Of a stretch of 64,000 nt of DNA, positions 44,550-56,417 are shown piece after piece; position 1 is the first letter of the stretch; each line of letters begins with the position of its first letter. The notes under the pieces were generated by a model. The model did not search any database and had not been told where the DNA came from. It saw nothing but the letters and a program-made list of their open reading frames with translations. Both the position numbers and the translations under genes were made by a program. The stretch spans positions 682,001-746,000 of the forward strand of contig BTRK01000003.1 in NCBI GenBank assembly GCA_036245805.1, read 5' to 3'. Origin of the DNA: Pristionchus mayeri. Its lineage: Eukaryota > Nematoda > Chromadorea > Rhabditida > Neodiplogasteridae.

Positions 44550-45235
44550 ATCACATCGGGCAAGAGGCGGCGCCGTATGTCTGTGTTGTTGGTAATTTTC
44601 ATCCTCATTGGTCTTCGCGTTGGTTCACTTTTCTCGAAACCTGAAGTTGAGCAGTCGATTCATCTCGTGCTGCTCAACTGCACATTGGGACTGCATATGA
44701 GGGGCCTCGTCATTGAAGAGGCGAGTTGCTTGTTCAACAATGTTTACACTTTATTATCCTCAAATATGGCATGAGAGTAATTGTAAATGGGGCTGAAACG
44801 TCGAACTACGATGCTGTTTCCAGATATATTGATAGTGAGGAATGATTAGAACATATATTTTCGGTCGACCCTTTCCACGATGTTTGCCGTAGTCATAAGG
44901 GATAATCTATTGTATTTCAGGTAATTCCCGGAGGCGCTGCGGCTTTGCAAGGCGAACTGAAGAAGGGAGACAAAATCATGAAAGTAAATGGAGAATCGAT
45001 TGATCGGGAATGCGTTCATGAATTGTTCAATAAGACCGAGGTGGATCTGATCGTAGAAAGCATAATTTTCGAACTTTGGCCAGAGCAATACTGTATGTTA
45101 AAAAAATGTGAGATACCTGAGATTATACCATACTGCGAAAAATTGAATCGAATGAGAAGTGCTAGATATGGCTTCCTAACTTCGATTTTCGAAATTTTGT
45201 TGAATTTCTCAGTTCTCTCAGATATTTGCCAGTAG
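44550..45235 (+). pseudogene. TM-PDZ family paralog 10, partial duplicate with altered C-terminus
   Basis: Only two exons: up to 44720 (helix VLLVIFILIGLRVGSLF, then HLVLLNCTLGLHMRG...IEE) and 44921-45235 (VIPGGAAALQGELKKGDKIM, KVNGES). It lies 120 bp after paralog 9, shares its GCGAGT donor and lacks the coiled-coil exons. The family stop codon after IIFEL is gone; the frame runs 46 codons further through sequence (RYGFLTSIFEI) related to the inverted-repeat element at 17186-17645. A tandem copy that captured a repeat; likely non-functional. Confidence 0.6.
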
Positions 45236-46149
45236 ACTTTCCTTAATTCTGCCGCATCTACCTCGCCACATCCAATCTGTGAAGTCATAGTTTCGTTTGA
45301 CATAAATTGTATTTTGTAAATTGTTCGATTTCTAACTATCACGACCAAACTTTCATATAGTTCTAAATTGATTCGTCTCAATAAAATTTTTGACATCTCT
45401 GTCTCCACACTACGCTTCTGGTCGATGCAAATCGAGTTTCTCGTGACTATATCCTCATTTCACACAGTCTCTAAACCGGTCGAGTTGCGAGACAGTGACT
45501 TAAAATTTCGAACTCTAGTTCATGACGTCATGAATTCGGACGTTTTCACAACCACTCCTTAAAGAAGGAGCAAAGGGGAAAACTAGAAAAAATAAAACAA
45601 TTCACACATCTCTATTTCAAACACTAAACTTTAAACTTTCGTGAAACACATCCCGATTTACCGATCGAATTCGCTTATGTTTCAGAAACATTATGAAACC
45701 CAATCAATTCCACTCAGGTTGAGAGATCAAAAGGGGATAAGTTTCAAAGGAAATTGTAATATCGATGATGTATTTTTCAAATTATTTGAATTTTCGCAAT
45801 GTCCCTGAACTATCCCTGAGCTTTCCCTGATTTGGCTCCCAGACAATTAGCGATAACTTTTTTTCGGAATGGAGATATCAATGTAAAAATTTCTGAGCAT
45901 CTTATCGTTTTGGAGATCTATACCCCAGTTATGAGAGCTTCATATATTCTATTTTCCCTTTACTCCTCGCAATGCAAGAGGCGGATGTGGGAGAGGGGAA
46001 GGGAAAGATGTACAGCGAGAGCAAGAGAGAGGGATGAGGTAGCCTCGTGAGAGAGAGAGAAAGCGAGGGGGAGTAATCGAAGAGGCACTGGGGGTCGGGA
46101 CACTTGCAAGGTATTCCCCCCTGCCCTCGTCTAGTTCTGCTTCTTCATA
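45236..46149. other. Intergenic and leader of paralog 11
   Basis: A degenerate hairpin of the CGAACTCT type lies around 45440-45515. 45965-46149 is the purine-rich leader homologous to that of paralog 9 (GGAGTAATCGAAGAGGCACT, TAGTTCTGCTTCTTCAT). Confidence 0.5.
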
Positions 46150-47615
46150 ATGGCGATTGCCTCCACAGGATTGCTGCATAAAGAGGTTTGTTCTTAATAT
46201 TTCAGATTTTATATAGAATGTACTTGTCAAGCAACTGGAACATTTCCAGGACGATAACTCGAGAAACAATGAGGACGGAATGAACAGCGTTTTTCAGGTA
46301 TGTACAAGTACGCGTTGCATGTAATATTCGAAAAGCATCGTAAAGAGCTTGGCACATTGCTTTACCCTTGATTTTCAAATCGTTTTCAAAGCGTCCCTCA
46401 CCCGAAATCGCCGAACTTTGTTGCTAGCATACGAGAAATTATGAAATGTTCTTTTCCTTCAAACCACAATTTTCGACTGGTCGAGAAGCGAGAGAGTGCC
46501 CAGAATGATTATAGCGTGGTACTCTAGTACGAGCCATATGAGTTGCTGCTGTTGCTTGTATCGTGCATGACTATTGCATTTTTATGAAATTTCAGCCAGC
46601 CCGCACAGTGGAGGAGAGATTGGCAGTGCTGGAAAAGGAGAGGCAGCAGAAGGAATTGGATCGAATTGCAGTCAGCGAGACGAGAAAGAAGGTGATACTT
46701 CTCAATTAGGGTTCTATTATTGGAACATTTTTGTAACATTTTCAGATATGTTTCATGTTCATTATATAGAGCAAGCATGTGTATGGTGCTCGTGAAACAT
46801 GAAAAAATGATACAGAAATTTTCCAATAAGATAACCCTATTCTCAATCTTTCATCCCACCCAAATGTTTAACTCAAATAGAGATTTTACGCAAACTCGAC
46901 CAGTATCTTCATCAATGTGATGGCTGATTTTTTTCTGAAACGTTATAGTTTCATCACTCAAGTAGCACTTAATTTTCTGTAACAACTTGTTGATTCAAAA
47001 TTCGCAAGCCCAAATTTTTTTTTTTTCGTACTCTTGCTTATCGTCCTCTTCCTCTTCCTCTGGGCGATGTACTGCAAACACTCGGCAAAAGCGCTCAACT
47101 CGTCGAGCGCAATTAGGAACGAGGTACTCTTTTGCTTCATTAAGAGCTCATTGTAATCTGCAGTAGTTTAATAATAATTTTAAAATGGAAATGGTTAAAA
47201 CCAACTATCGCTCGACTGCAATCAAATATTCCTTAGTTAACGATTGCCAAATCGTGTTTTCAGTCCGTCTCAATGGCTCATTCGGGCTAAGGATGAGAGG
47301 ACAGACCATTCACTAGGTGAGCGTTATTTTTTTGTGTAAAAAATTCGAAATTAGTCGTTGCGGCGGTCTGCAAGAGATTGAGTAATCGTCCCACTCTTAT
47401 CGCTTCTCGACGAAAATATGAATATGTAGTGTGTTATATTTCAGGTAATTCCCGGAGGGGCCGCCGATATCCAGGGCTTGCTGAAGAAGGGCGATAGTAT
47501 CGAGAAAGTTAATGGAAAGTTCATTTGGCGCTTGTCGCCAAAGGGCATTCGTGAATTGTTCACTACGGCTGAAGAGGTGGATCTGGTAGTGGAAAGCTTA
47601 TTTTTCGACATTTGA
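46150..47615 (+). pseudogene. TM-PDZ family paralog 11, full layout but broken
   Basis: Exons 46150-46185 (MAIASTGLLHKE), 46250-46297, 46596-46691 (coiled coil), about 47009-47123 (helix VLLLI-VLFLFLWAMYC), 47264-47316 and 47445-47615 (VIPGGAADIQGLLKKGDSIE, KVNGKF, ending LFFDI). The helix exon does not join exon 3 in phase; a 12-base T run inside it may have slipped. Exon 5 (RLNGSFGLRMRGQTI) is out of phase at its start and ends CAC-TAG where all paralogs have GAA-GAG, placing a stop right before the donor. Confidence 0.6.
46708..46839. mobile_element. TTATTGGAAAA-type hairpin MITE
   Basis: AGGGTTCTATTATTGGAACA left, TTTTCCAATAAGATAACCCT right, with ATTTTCAGATATGTTTCATG inside; in the intron before the helix exon of paralog 11. 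Confidence 0.85.
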
Positions 47616-48323
47616 GCTGCAATGACGAATTTGTTCCAGCTGTTACACACATCTACCTCAGTATGTTTAACCTTGTAATCATGCTGTGAAACTGAATAAA
47701 TTGAGCATTAATTAGTCTGATCGTATTATAGATGTTATAATATTACATGTCAATTATGTTTTCCGTGATTGTTCAATGTATTACAATCTGTAAGCAAAAG
47801 TGTTCAAAAGAAGATGGTCTGGGTATGATTGCTTTGCGCTGATAACAAATACAGAAAAGTGAAGTTTATCCGTTTTGAAGAAGAATGTGTAACGAATTGC
47901 GAAGGTTCGGTGCATAGTGAATAGGGTTTCTTCGTACGGAGTAGCCATCGCATTTTTCATGCTCTCACGTCAGTCACACCTGTGAGAGACACGAGGAATG
48001 GAGATATCATGCCGACAAAGGAAATCCTAGACGGAGGATATCGCTAGGAACAATGAGGTGGAATTGTAGTAGAGATGGAGTGCAATGAAAAAAACAAGTT
48101 ATATGTACAATCTGGACATGAATTAGGACAGTACTTGGAGCATGAACAATATAACTGTGGCGTTCCTCGAATGAGGTAACTGATTTATGAAGTAGAGTTG
48201 GCGTCGTGGGAAAGTGTCTCATGATTCTGTACACTCGCACATATATAACACCCATAAATAAGAGACCATTTCCCACGAAGTCAACCCTAATGCGGAGTTC
48301 AGATGTAGCATAATCGGTATCGT
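47616..48323. other. Convergent intergenic region
   Basis: Between the 3' ends of paralog 11 (plus) and the minus-strand coiled-coil/PDZ gene. No supported frame. Confidence 0.45.
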
Positions 48324-51300
48324 TCACTCGTCGACATTCTTGACACCTTGCTCTGACTTCTCCGCTCTTCTCACTTCAACGGTGGCATTCGAGGCAGCGA
48401 CGAGCTCCTTGATGCGATCAAGAGACACGCCAGAAACCTGCTCACCACCTGAAAAAATACTAATTAGGTTTAGACTAATTCGACTAATTAAAAAGGTCCT
48501 GTAAATGTTACTGTTGCCATTATCCCAGCACAAAACTGCAATTGTGATGATATTTCGAACTGTTGTTATGTCGAAAATCACGAATTAAAAAAAAAACGAC
48601 TCACCGATGGTAACGATCTCGTCGCCCTCTCGCAGCACGCACGGCTCCGGCTCGGTGACACGGGCGACGAACCAACGACGAGATTCCTTGCATCCTGAGA
48701 TATTTTGATTGGATCACCCGATAATTTTTCACTTTTCGATGCCCGTTCGACCATAGATTCTATTATAATAGTAATCAAGCATAATCACATTTTCCGAAAA
48801 TTATGATCGGCATTAGAAAATATGCAAAAACGTACAATCACAGCTGCATGCAGAATCTCTAAACATCATCATAACTAACCATCAGATCTAAAGGCGATCC
48901 TGCAGGCCTTCCTGTTCAGCTTGAGCGCCTGCAGTTCGGGATCGTCCGCGTGCGCTTCGGCAGCGACGTCGACCGCGTCCGAAGCGGATGTCGCCTCGGA
49001 GGCGGACGTTGAGGTACCCTGAGTAATTTGATGTCTCGAAAATCTGTCACAAGATTTTGAATTTTGGATGAATTTTCTATATGAAATTGTATATGAATTT
49101 GAATTTCTAAATTAGGCTTGTTGGGGGGAAAGTTTTCAGAAAAAAAAGTTTCAGATAAATATTTTCAGATATCCTGACCTTGGCGAGTGTTCTCACATGC
49201 GTCTTGATCTTGTCGTAGCACTCCATTGCGGTTTTCTTTGCTGCCTCGCAGTGGCGCTTCTTCTTGGACTGGTGCTGAAACATATCGGTTGAAAACAATA
49301 CATATTCATTCATGCAAGTTTTGATTGATTTGCGACCATTCGAAGCTAAACAGTTCACCATCATTACTTCCAATCTGATCCAAATTGAGCGTACACTCTC
49401 GCCGGGCAGACGGGTGATAGTGAGGAGTGAAGCCAGTCCTACTCTCACCTCTCGTTTCTCCTCAGCCATCCTCTGCTGGGTGATGTGCAGTTCTTTGAGA
49501 GCGCCGACCTGGCGAGCGATGTCGTTGAGGAGCGCCTGTAAAAGTATCATATTAAAAATGTTTAGTACTGATGTTATGCGTGAACGTTCGTCGGTCAATT
49601 TATTCTCGAGCAATCGCTCATGAAACATAACCGCCTTAAAACATCGCAGGAGCAAACTGCATTATATAGGGATTATCAGCTACTTCTCATGCATTTTAGT
49701 AAAATAACATACATCATTCGTCTCCATCTTGGCGGTGACTTCAGAGCGATTCTTGGTAGCGTCGATCTAGAAAAAATTTCGAATGATTTTCGTCGTAATT
49801 CGAGTGCGCACTTCCATGCTACAATTCATGCATTTTTATCAAGCAATTCACACTTTATTGATAGAGCAAATCGTTTGTTATTGCTTCCAGTTCGAACGGG
49901 TAGCAATCATATGTTCATATGAACCCACAATATCATCCATGCCCTTCGTCAGGTCGATCTTCACTCCTTCCAGCCTCGCTTCGAGTCTCTTGATCTGAGC
50001 AGTGGTATCCTCGTGCAGACTATGAATAACGGCGAGCAGCCGCTCCTCCATGGCCTCCAGCATCTGCAATATGTTTATTTCGCAATGTTTTCCATTCGAT
50101 TTCACCCCTTTTCTTATAAATGTTCATTCCATTGCATCGTTGTTACACTACATTTACATAGTTTAATCATTTTCAGTTTTACATTGCATGAATCATCTAA
50201 ATTTTGCATTTTTTTTCGTTTTCTTTCGCACCTAAACAAATTTTAATTGCTCAGTGAAAAGCCTCACCTCTGAGATCGTCTGTCCCGGAATGACCTCAGC
50301 CTGCGTTGGGATCTTGACGGACATGACCTAGAGAAGACGATGGCATAGCACAAGTGCATTTCGTTCACTGTTTTTTAGGGTTCTCTTATTGGAAAATTCG
50401 TGTGGCATTTTCAGATATGTTTCGTGTGCACTATGTAGTTCATATATTAGGTTGGAAAGAAAGTTCTGTCGCGTACTATTTTTCCATTTTTTCTTGACTG
50501 AATAAATTGTCTGGAAATTCAATTTAACATAAGGTGAAGTGATGTAAGTAGTATACGTCAACAGGTTGAAGTCGATTCTATTTCGCATTTAAATGGAGTA
50601 AATAAATAAAATCTCAAAAATTCTGAAAATGACGATTTTATGGTGTAATTTTTTGAACTCAGCCGTTTGAATAAGAGCTACCAATGGTTTCTACTGCTTT
50701 GAAGGGTGATAACACTAGAGTTGTACATCCATATTATCACATAACATCCCGCATTCGATATGTGTGGGAAGCTGCAGATTGCAAAAAAGGCTGATTTCAA
50801 AGAACAATTTTCGGTTTCTTCATTTGAAAAAATGTAGCTTACGAACAGTTAGGTGCACCACTTTCCCATTTAGGGTAAACACTAATCATGCCAAGTACTT
50901 CATCACTCACTACAACTGAGCTTACTGGATCAATCGCTAAATCTTCAGGGATGAGAAATGCTTAACAACAAAATTCAATTAAGTGATATTTTCAGAATTA
51001 GCACTGATCCCAAGTTGGCATAATGGGTCTTTCTTAGTGTTATGCAACATAAAACATGCCCATGTGTTACACTCTACAACAGCATGTTAGTTATGCCCAT
51101 ATTACATTTCTTCATTCAACTATGAGCAAATAAAAAATAGGGTTTTTCATCAATTTCGCTGAATTTGGCAATCCACTATGCCAGAATTAGTAATTGGAGA
51201 ATACTGTGATAACGTTTTCTCGAAAGAGTAACCAAGCACTATTAAACTACTGAAGGTCGTATGAAGATTGATCAACTTTGAAGGGCAGGATAAGCAAAAA

Positions 51301-52218
51301 TGTAAAATACGTGAGACGCGACAGAACTTTCTTACCAACCTAATACATAGTGCACGTGAAACATATCTGAAAATTATACAAAAATTTTCCAATAAGAGAA
51401 CCCTACTGTTTTTTCTAAAGGTAAAGGCAAAAATGAAGGTGCATCCCGGCTTCGGCGACTGAGCTCGCGAGAGAACATTGCTAGGATAGTGCTATTATGG
51501 GCCGATTCAGTCTGGAGTGCCCATATTTTCGCTATTTACCTGCGTGATCTAGTCACGACGGCTTTTTTTTGTTTTAATAACTTCCACAATAATCACTGAG
51601 CGTTGTTCTGCTCACTGAATTGCTAAGTAAGTTGCTGACATCACAACTGCAACGATACCGAATAACAGAGCGAAAATAATGAGATTTTATCGGAGGTGCT
51701 TCAAATTCTGTGCCTAAAGATACCCGATTTGCCTGCAAGTTCCAATCTTTTTTCCTAAACATTTAAGTGCATAATGATGATAAAAAATAGTGGCAAATAT
51801 CATAAATATTAAAATTTTGAATGACCCTAAAATAAATTCACTAGAATAAGCTGAGGAATATAGGAAACAGAATCATTAAAATTCTCCAACTGGATGGGCA
51901 TTATTACCTGAATATCATCCTCTGAGACGCTCTCCGTATCCGACAGCAGCACCTCGCGACTAGCCGGAGAGGAGTCCTCTGAAAGATCATTGTGAAGCAA
52001 TAGTTAAAACACTTGATTTTCGAAGATTGTATAGGAAATGTACGGTTTGGACGGGCCCCTTGCTTCGCTAGAAGCTTTTCACTGCAGAGAGTGTTTCAAA
52101 AAACTATGACGAAAAGATAACGCTGCCCAATACTTTCCTGCAGTACTGTTTTCACAAGTAATTACAAAAAGATCTCACCAATTCGCTCAAAGGAGTCATG
52201 GGAGCCAGATCGGATCAT
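48324..52218 (-). CDS. Coiled-coil protein with PDZ-like C-terminus
   Basis: Ten exons in matching phase: 52218-52179, 51978-51908, 50327-50268, 50063-49929, 49766-49713, 49535-49449, 49274-49179, 49018-48880, 48694-48605, 48448-48324, about 298 residues. An acidic Ser-rich N-terminus (LLSDTESVSEDDIQ) is followed by a long helical region (MLEAMEERLLAVIHSLHED, IKRLEARLEGVKIDL, RQVGALKELHITQQRMAEEK) and an Ala/Ser/Asp linker. The C-terminus RRWFVARVTEPEPC, LREGDEIVTIGGEQVSGVSL, ELVAASNATVEVRR fits a PDZ or GDP-loop fold. No signal peptide or helix spanning a membrane. An upstream in-frame ATG at 52272 is possible. It is a soluble relative or partner of the membrane PDZ family; that link is inference. 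Confidence 0.7.
50377..51404. mobile_element. TTATTGGAAAA-type MITE split by a mariner-like insertion
   Basis: Left half 50377-50446 (AGGGTTCTCTTATTGG...) and right half 51343-51404 (...CCAATAAGAGAACCCT) are the two arms of one hairpin. Between them a TIR element is inserted at a TA. Confidence 0.85.
50447..51342. mobile_element. Mariner-like non-autonomous element
   Basis: Ends TTAGGTTGGAAAGAAAGTTC and GAACTTTCTTACCAACCTAA, 28-bp inverted repeats ending in ...CTGTCGCGT. Interior 840 bp without a recognisable transposase. Located in an intron of the minus-strand coiled-coil gene. Confidence 0.8.
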
Positions 52219-52272
52219 CTCGGTTGCAAGAAGGGAGGAGTAGGTATTACTAAAACAGATTCTAAATTGCAT

Positions 52273-53200
52273 ACTGTCTCAGAAGACGAATCGCCATGAA
52301 CGGAGGAAGAAAGATGAGCGAAAATCGCCTCGGATTACTGGGAAATAGGCCAGAAAATTGGAACGATCCCCAAATGGGCGAGAGCAGATGGTGGGAGGGG
52401 TGGTGCGGTAAATGAAAACAGCTGAGCGGGGGGAGGGAGTGACCCGAGCCAGGCCCGCACTCTCTCAATTGCCCCCACTATCTAGCTTTCTCTGATTGGA
52501 CCTTCTCTAACATTCGAGGGAACAGGGAGGCGGACCGTAGAAGGGAGGGCCTATACTTTCTCCCATTTCCACAGTCTCTCTGTTCTCTGACCATGGAGGG
52601 AACAATAGCCAGAGGAGAGGCGGACCGTAAGAGGAGGCTGGGGCCTAGGGGCCGATCGATGGCCGAGAGTGACCAGCTGTGCCCCACCCCACCCTCCTCC
52701 CCCAGAGATGGGCATTGAAGGAGGGGGCGGAGGAGGAGGGGGGAAGAAGGAGGGGAGGGAGGGAGGAGGGTAGCTGGGGGAGGAGAGGTGAGGAGGAAGA
52801 GGAGGGAGAGGGAGGAGAGGCGAACATCTAAGAGAGAAAGAGAGTGGGGAGAGAGAACAGAGAGCAGAGTAGACACAGGGCGAGCACTAGATGAAAGCAA
52901 AGGGCGAGAAGGGGCTGAGGAGGAGGAGCCGAGTGGACAACCGAGATCGGATTAACATATTCCGCGGCCTCTCGGCTGCTAGAGGCGTTGAAGTACATAC
53001 GGAGTGCAAAGCGTACTAGAAAGGAAGAGGACAGAAAGGGGAGGGAAAGAGAGGTTATTATTAGCGCGTTTGTTCCTCGATTAACGAAGAGGCCCGTATC
53101 TGTGGGTGAGAGTCGAGTTGGCAGAGAGGGAAAGAGGGGGGAGAGAACTCCCACGAACGAGACTGCGAAAGTGTAGGAGGCATGGCGTAGAATGAAGAGG
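52273..53200. other. Purine-rich upstream region
   Basis: Strong GA/GGAGG bias on the plus strand from 52470 to 53130, giving long but low-complexity antisense frames rich in Ser, Pro and Leu. Likely promoter or leader region of the minus-strand coiled-coil gene; no coding evidence. Confidence 0.5.
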
Positions 53201-55742
53201 GACTCCTAATCATATCTAAACCCCTGAAGACATGTGGAGATGACCTGGCAAACATGGACTAGGGAGCGGTGAGAGAGGTGTTGTAATCAAACGCGCTCGT
53301 GTGCTATCAGATTAATGTTCATTGATCAGTGTGAACCTAGAGGGTAAGTGTGAATATTGAGTGATAATCAAGCCTGAAGCGTGAAAGAAGTGGATATGAC
53401 TGGTTTATTTGAGATTCAATGCCTGAAAGAGCGGCAGTAGTAGATGTGCCCTACTGTTGATCAAAATACTCGTAATGGCACGAACGCTCAAATATTGCTC
53501 AAATATAGGGGAAAGAGTCAGTCGTCCGATGCTCCGAGAAAATACGCATGGGAGACTACTGCTAAGACTATGGAAGGCTGAGGGAAACGGAGTTGAAGTC
53601 ATCTGCTTTGAACGGCTCTGAAGAGCGGAAATGGATGGCAGCGGTAGGCGCGGTGTCGTGTTTTCCTGAAGGGAATGAGTGAGAGGCTCCAGGACTAATC
53701 TCCAGGACCAATATACGCCGGGAGAGCCTAATGCGGCTTCCCCATGTAGATTTTACCAAGTGATGATTGCATCCGGGCGCATATAGTAGAGGGGGTATGA
53801 GCTCATGTTGCAGGATAGTCTAGTCAGCGAACAAAACACTTGGCTAAAAATGAAGCCATCTGCTGTGTTTGGAAGCGTTAGGGCTGACTTCTCAAGGAAG
53901 TATCCCTAATTCAGCGTGCTCTCTCTCTCTAATACGAATGGTGAGAGATCACGCAGAATGAAGAGAGTCAATTCTTGCGAAGTCATTTCTCCAGGATGCG
54001 CCCAGTTGTTTTCCAGAGACGCGCTCAGCGGCAAACATTAGGCCCCGAAGGAGGATGAATGGAGACAAAATGTCAACGCACAGCCCGGCACTGCTGCTGA
54101 AATATGAGGCAAATAAGGGAAATAAATGAGCGTCTACTTCGGTGACTAATAGGAGCAGGGAGAGCCTAATACGACTTCCGTAAACAGATTTTGCTAATTC
54201 ACGGTCGCAGGCTGGTTAATGGAGTAGCTATCTCACGTATTGTGAGCATTTTCGGCGCACTCTCATCAAACTGAGATGATTTTGAAGAGGTAATTAGTCA
54301 TTATCCCTCAGAATCACCGTCTTTCCAATATCAGGAGAGAACGGCAACCAGCTTTTTTTGCGTTCGTCGTTCAGGATAGCCGCATAATTGCGATTTACAT
54401 TCTAGTTTTTGAACGGTTTAAAATGAACAGAATACGTAATCACCATCCTTCTCCAACTGGTCCACGAAGAGGGAAGACGGAACAGCAATACACGGAAAAG
54501 AGATGCTCGAAATAGACAGCATGTCTTCATTTCTCATTCGATTTTCTTTCTCTGAGCATCACAAGGCAATCATCATCCCTCTGTCTCATATCATACATCC
54601 CAACCCCCTCATTCATGTTAAGGTGGGAAATGGATCGTCACATTCCTAGACTTTCATTACGAACAACTAGATGTAGAGATAAAGCTCGGTATTTCGAGAA
54701 ATCATCTCATTAGGCAGTCATCACCCAACCTTCACAGCAGGGCTCTCTCACTATCTCTACCTCATTCATGTCAAGATCGACCAGCGGGACGCATAGTATA
54801 CAACCTGATCGCGGCCTGCTCATTTACAGGCCGGATCAGATTCCGAGCAGAGATATAGCGTTCTTCCGGGAAAGACAGGAGGTAGAATCCTGCTCAACAA
54901 GAATGAATGTGGAAGCCTAATGTCATTATCAAATAATGCTCATTTACAGGCGGGAAAATGTAATGTGAAATGAAGACATACATCAAGATCTTTAGTAATG
55001 ATCCGATAATTGAGAAGAGATTGGAAATGGAAGGAATGCCTACATATATCGAAACTACTACTCACTTTCTCATCGGATATATTCGCGGATAGACAATGGG
55101 CTATTATGTCTGCTCATTTACAAGCGGGATCAGATTACGACGGGATAGAGACTGGATAGTAATGTGTTCTTCCGGAAAAGCCGGGAGGATGGGAGATAAT
55201 GAGAAATTGCGTCTGCAGCTGCAGAGGCTTGTGAAAAGGAGTATACATTTTATCGGCCCTACTCTGGGCAGAGAAAGCCCTCTACCCCCCCCCCCCCCCC
55301 CAGGGATTGGTAAATTAGTGGTGACATCGGTCGCGAAAGGTAACGTTCCCTAGAAGCACTTTGGACAGTAGGGATACGTAGTATTTGTAGTGTTCGGCCT
55401 CACCGCACTACGCCACCTAGCGTAGTCTTTACGACTGTAAAATTGCTTGATGTGGCTGCCCCTTTGAAAAAATTCGACTATTCTCACAATTGGTTTCAGT
55501 AGGCACATTGTATTTTTTTCCGGCTGAACGATAATTAATCGAATACACATGAAAAATGCAAATTGCTCGAAGGACATAGCGTAGGTGAAACTGAAATATA
55601 AATATAAATATAGTGAGATATAGCGTAGTCTTCTCCGAGCACTTCCCGATAATTGCGCAAACGAGACGCTCGAGGATAATTGCGACTCGTTAGCGTAAGC
55701 AAAGTGAGATTGCAATGGGATGACACTCACCAAAGAAAATAC
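53201..55742. other. Non-coding region with internal duplications
   Basis: 54818-54890 and 55111-55190 share TGCTCATTTACA-GCGGGATCAGATT and TTCTTCCGG; a third short copy is at 54938. 53700-53775 and 54145-54200 share GGGAGAGCCTAAT and AGATTTT. A C18 homopolymer lies at 55286-55303. No gene recognised. Confidence 0.5.
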
Positions 55743-55831
55743 GCACCAAGCCGGATGAAAACTATGACGTCATGCCGCCCTTGATATATCAAAGTCGGCA
55801 TGACGTAATTGTTCTCATCCGACCGAGTGCC
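55743..55831. mobile_element. CRE-type hairpin MITE, copy 5
   Basis: GCACCAAGCCGGATGAAAAC then TATGACGTCATG; right arm GTTCTCATCCGACCGAGTGC. Confidence 0.8.
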
Positions 55832-56417
55832 AAGAAAATGAAGAGCGATCTTCTTAGGATCAAATCTGAAGACTGGATTTCCTTATCGTTGCCCCATGCT
55901 GGGTGATGGTGAGTGAAGGTCGCGAAAGGAAACCGGGAAGAGCAATGAAATGGCGCCTAATCCAATTGAGATCATTCTAATTCAATTTTGTTCGTCAAGA
56001 TCTGACGCACTTAGTAGACGATTTTGAGTATTGGTGTTCTATTCAACAATCAGCAAATTGTATTCAAATTGCGAAACGTTCGAAGCTTGTTCAAAACGAG
56101 TGAGTCAGATGGGTACTCGAACAGCGTGACCGCTCAAGATTTTATCGCTTGCGATGCGATAAAATGCGTTAGTAAATCTCGATCGACCTTGCCTGACTAA
56201 CTCGCCAAGCTCATTTCGACTTGTACTGGTGTTTTGCTCACAACTTCCACCATTCATATTCGTATATCGTATTTATCAGTTTTTACTGCAAACCATTTCA
56301 TAAACTAATTTGAAGAATACCTCATTCCATCGCATGTTGATCGCAGCCTATAGAAAATAAGTGATTTTTTAGCCACTCAATCACCAAAGGAAATTTCAAA
56401 TAATTCAGTTTTCAGAC
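55832..56417. other. Intergenic; direct repeat
   Basis: 56236-56300 (GCTCACAACTTCCACCATTC...) recurs at 57796-57858 on the same strand, about 63 bp nearly identical. Nothing else recognised. Confidence 0.6.

Noticed and set aside
52478..53255. Long antisense frames rich in Ser, Leu and Pro
   Set aside because: They are the complement of a GA-rich tract; composition explains the open frames and there is no domain or splice support.
55096..55353. 85-codon frame ending in a Pro run
   Set aside because: The Pro run is the C18 homopolymer and the rest is a duplicated non-coding block.
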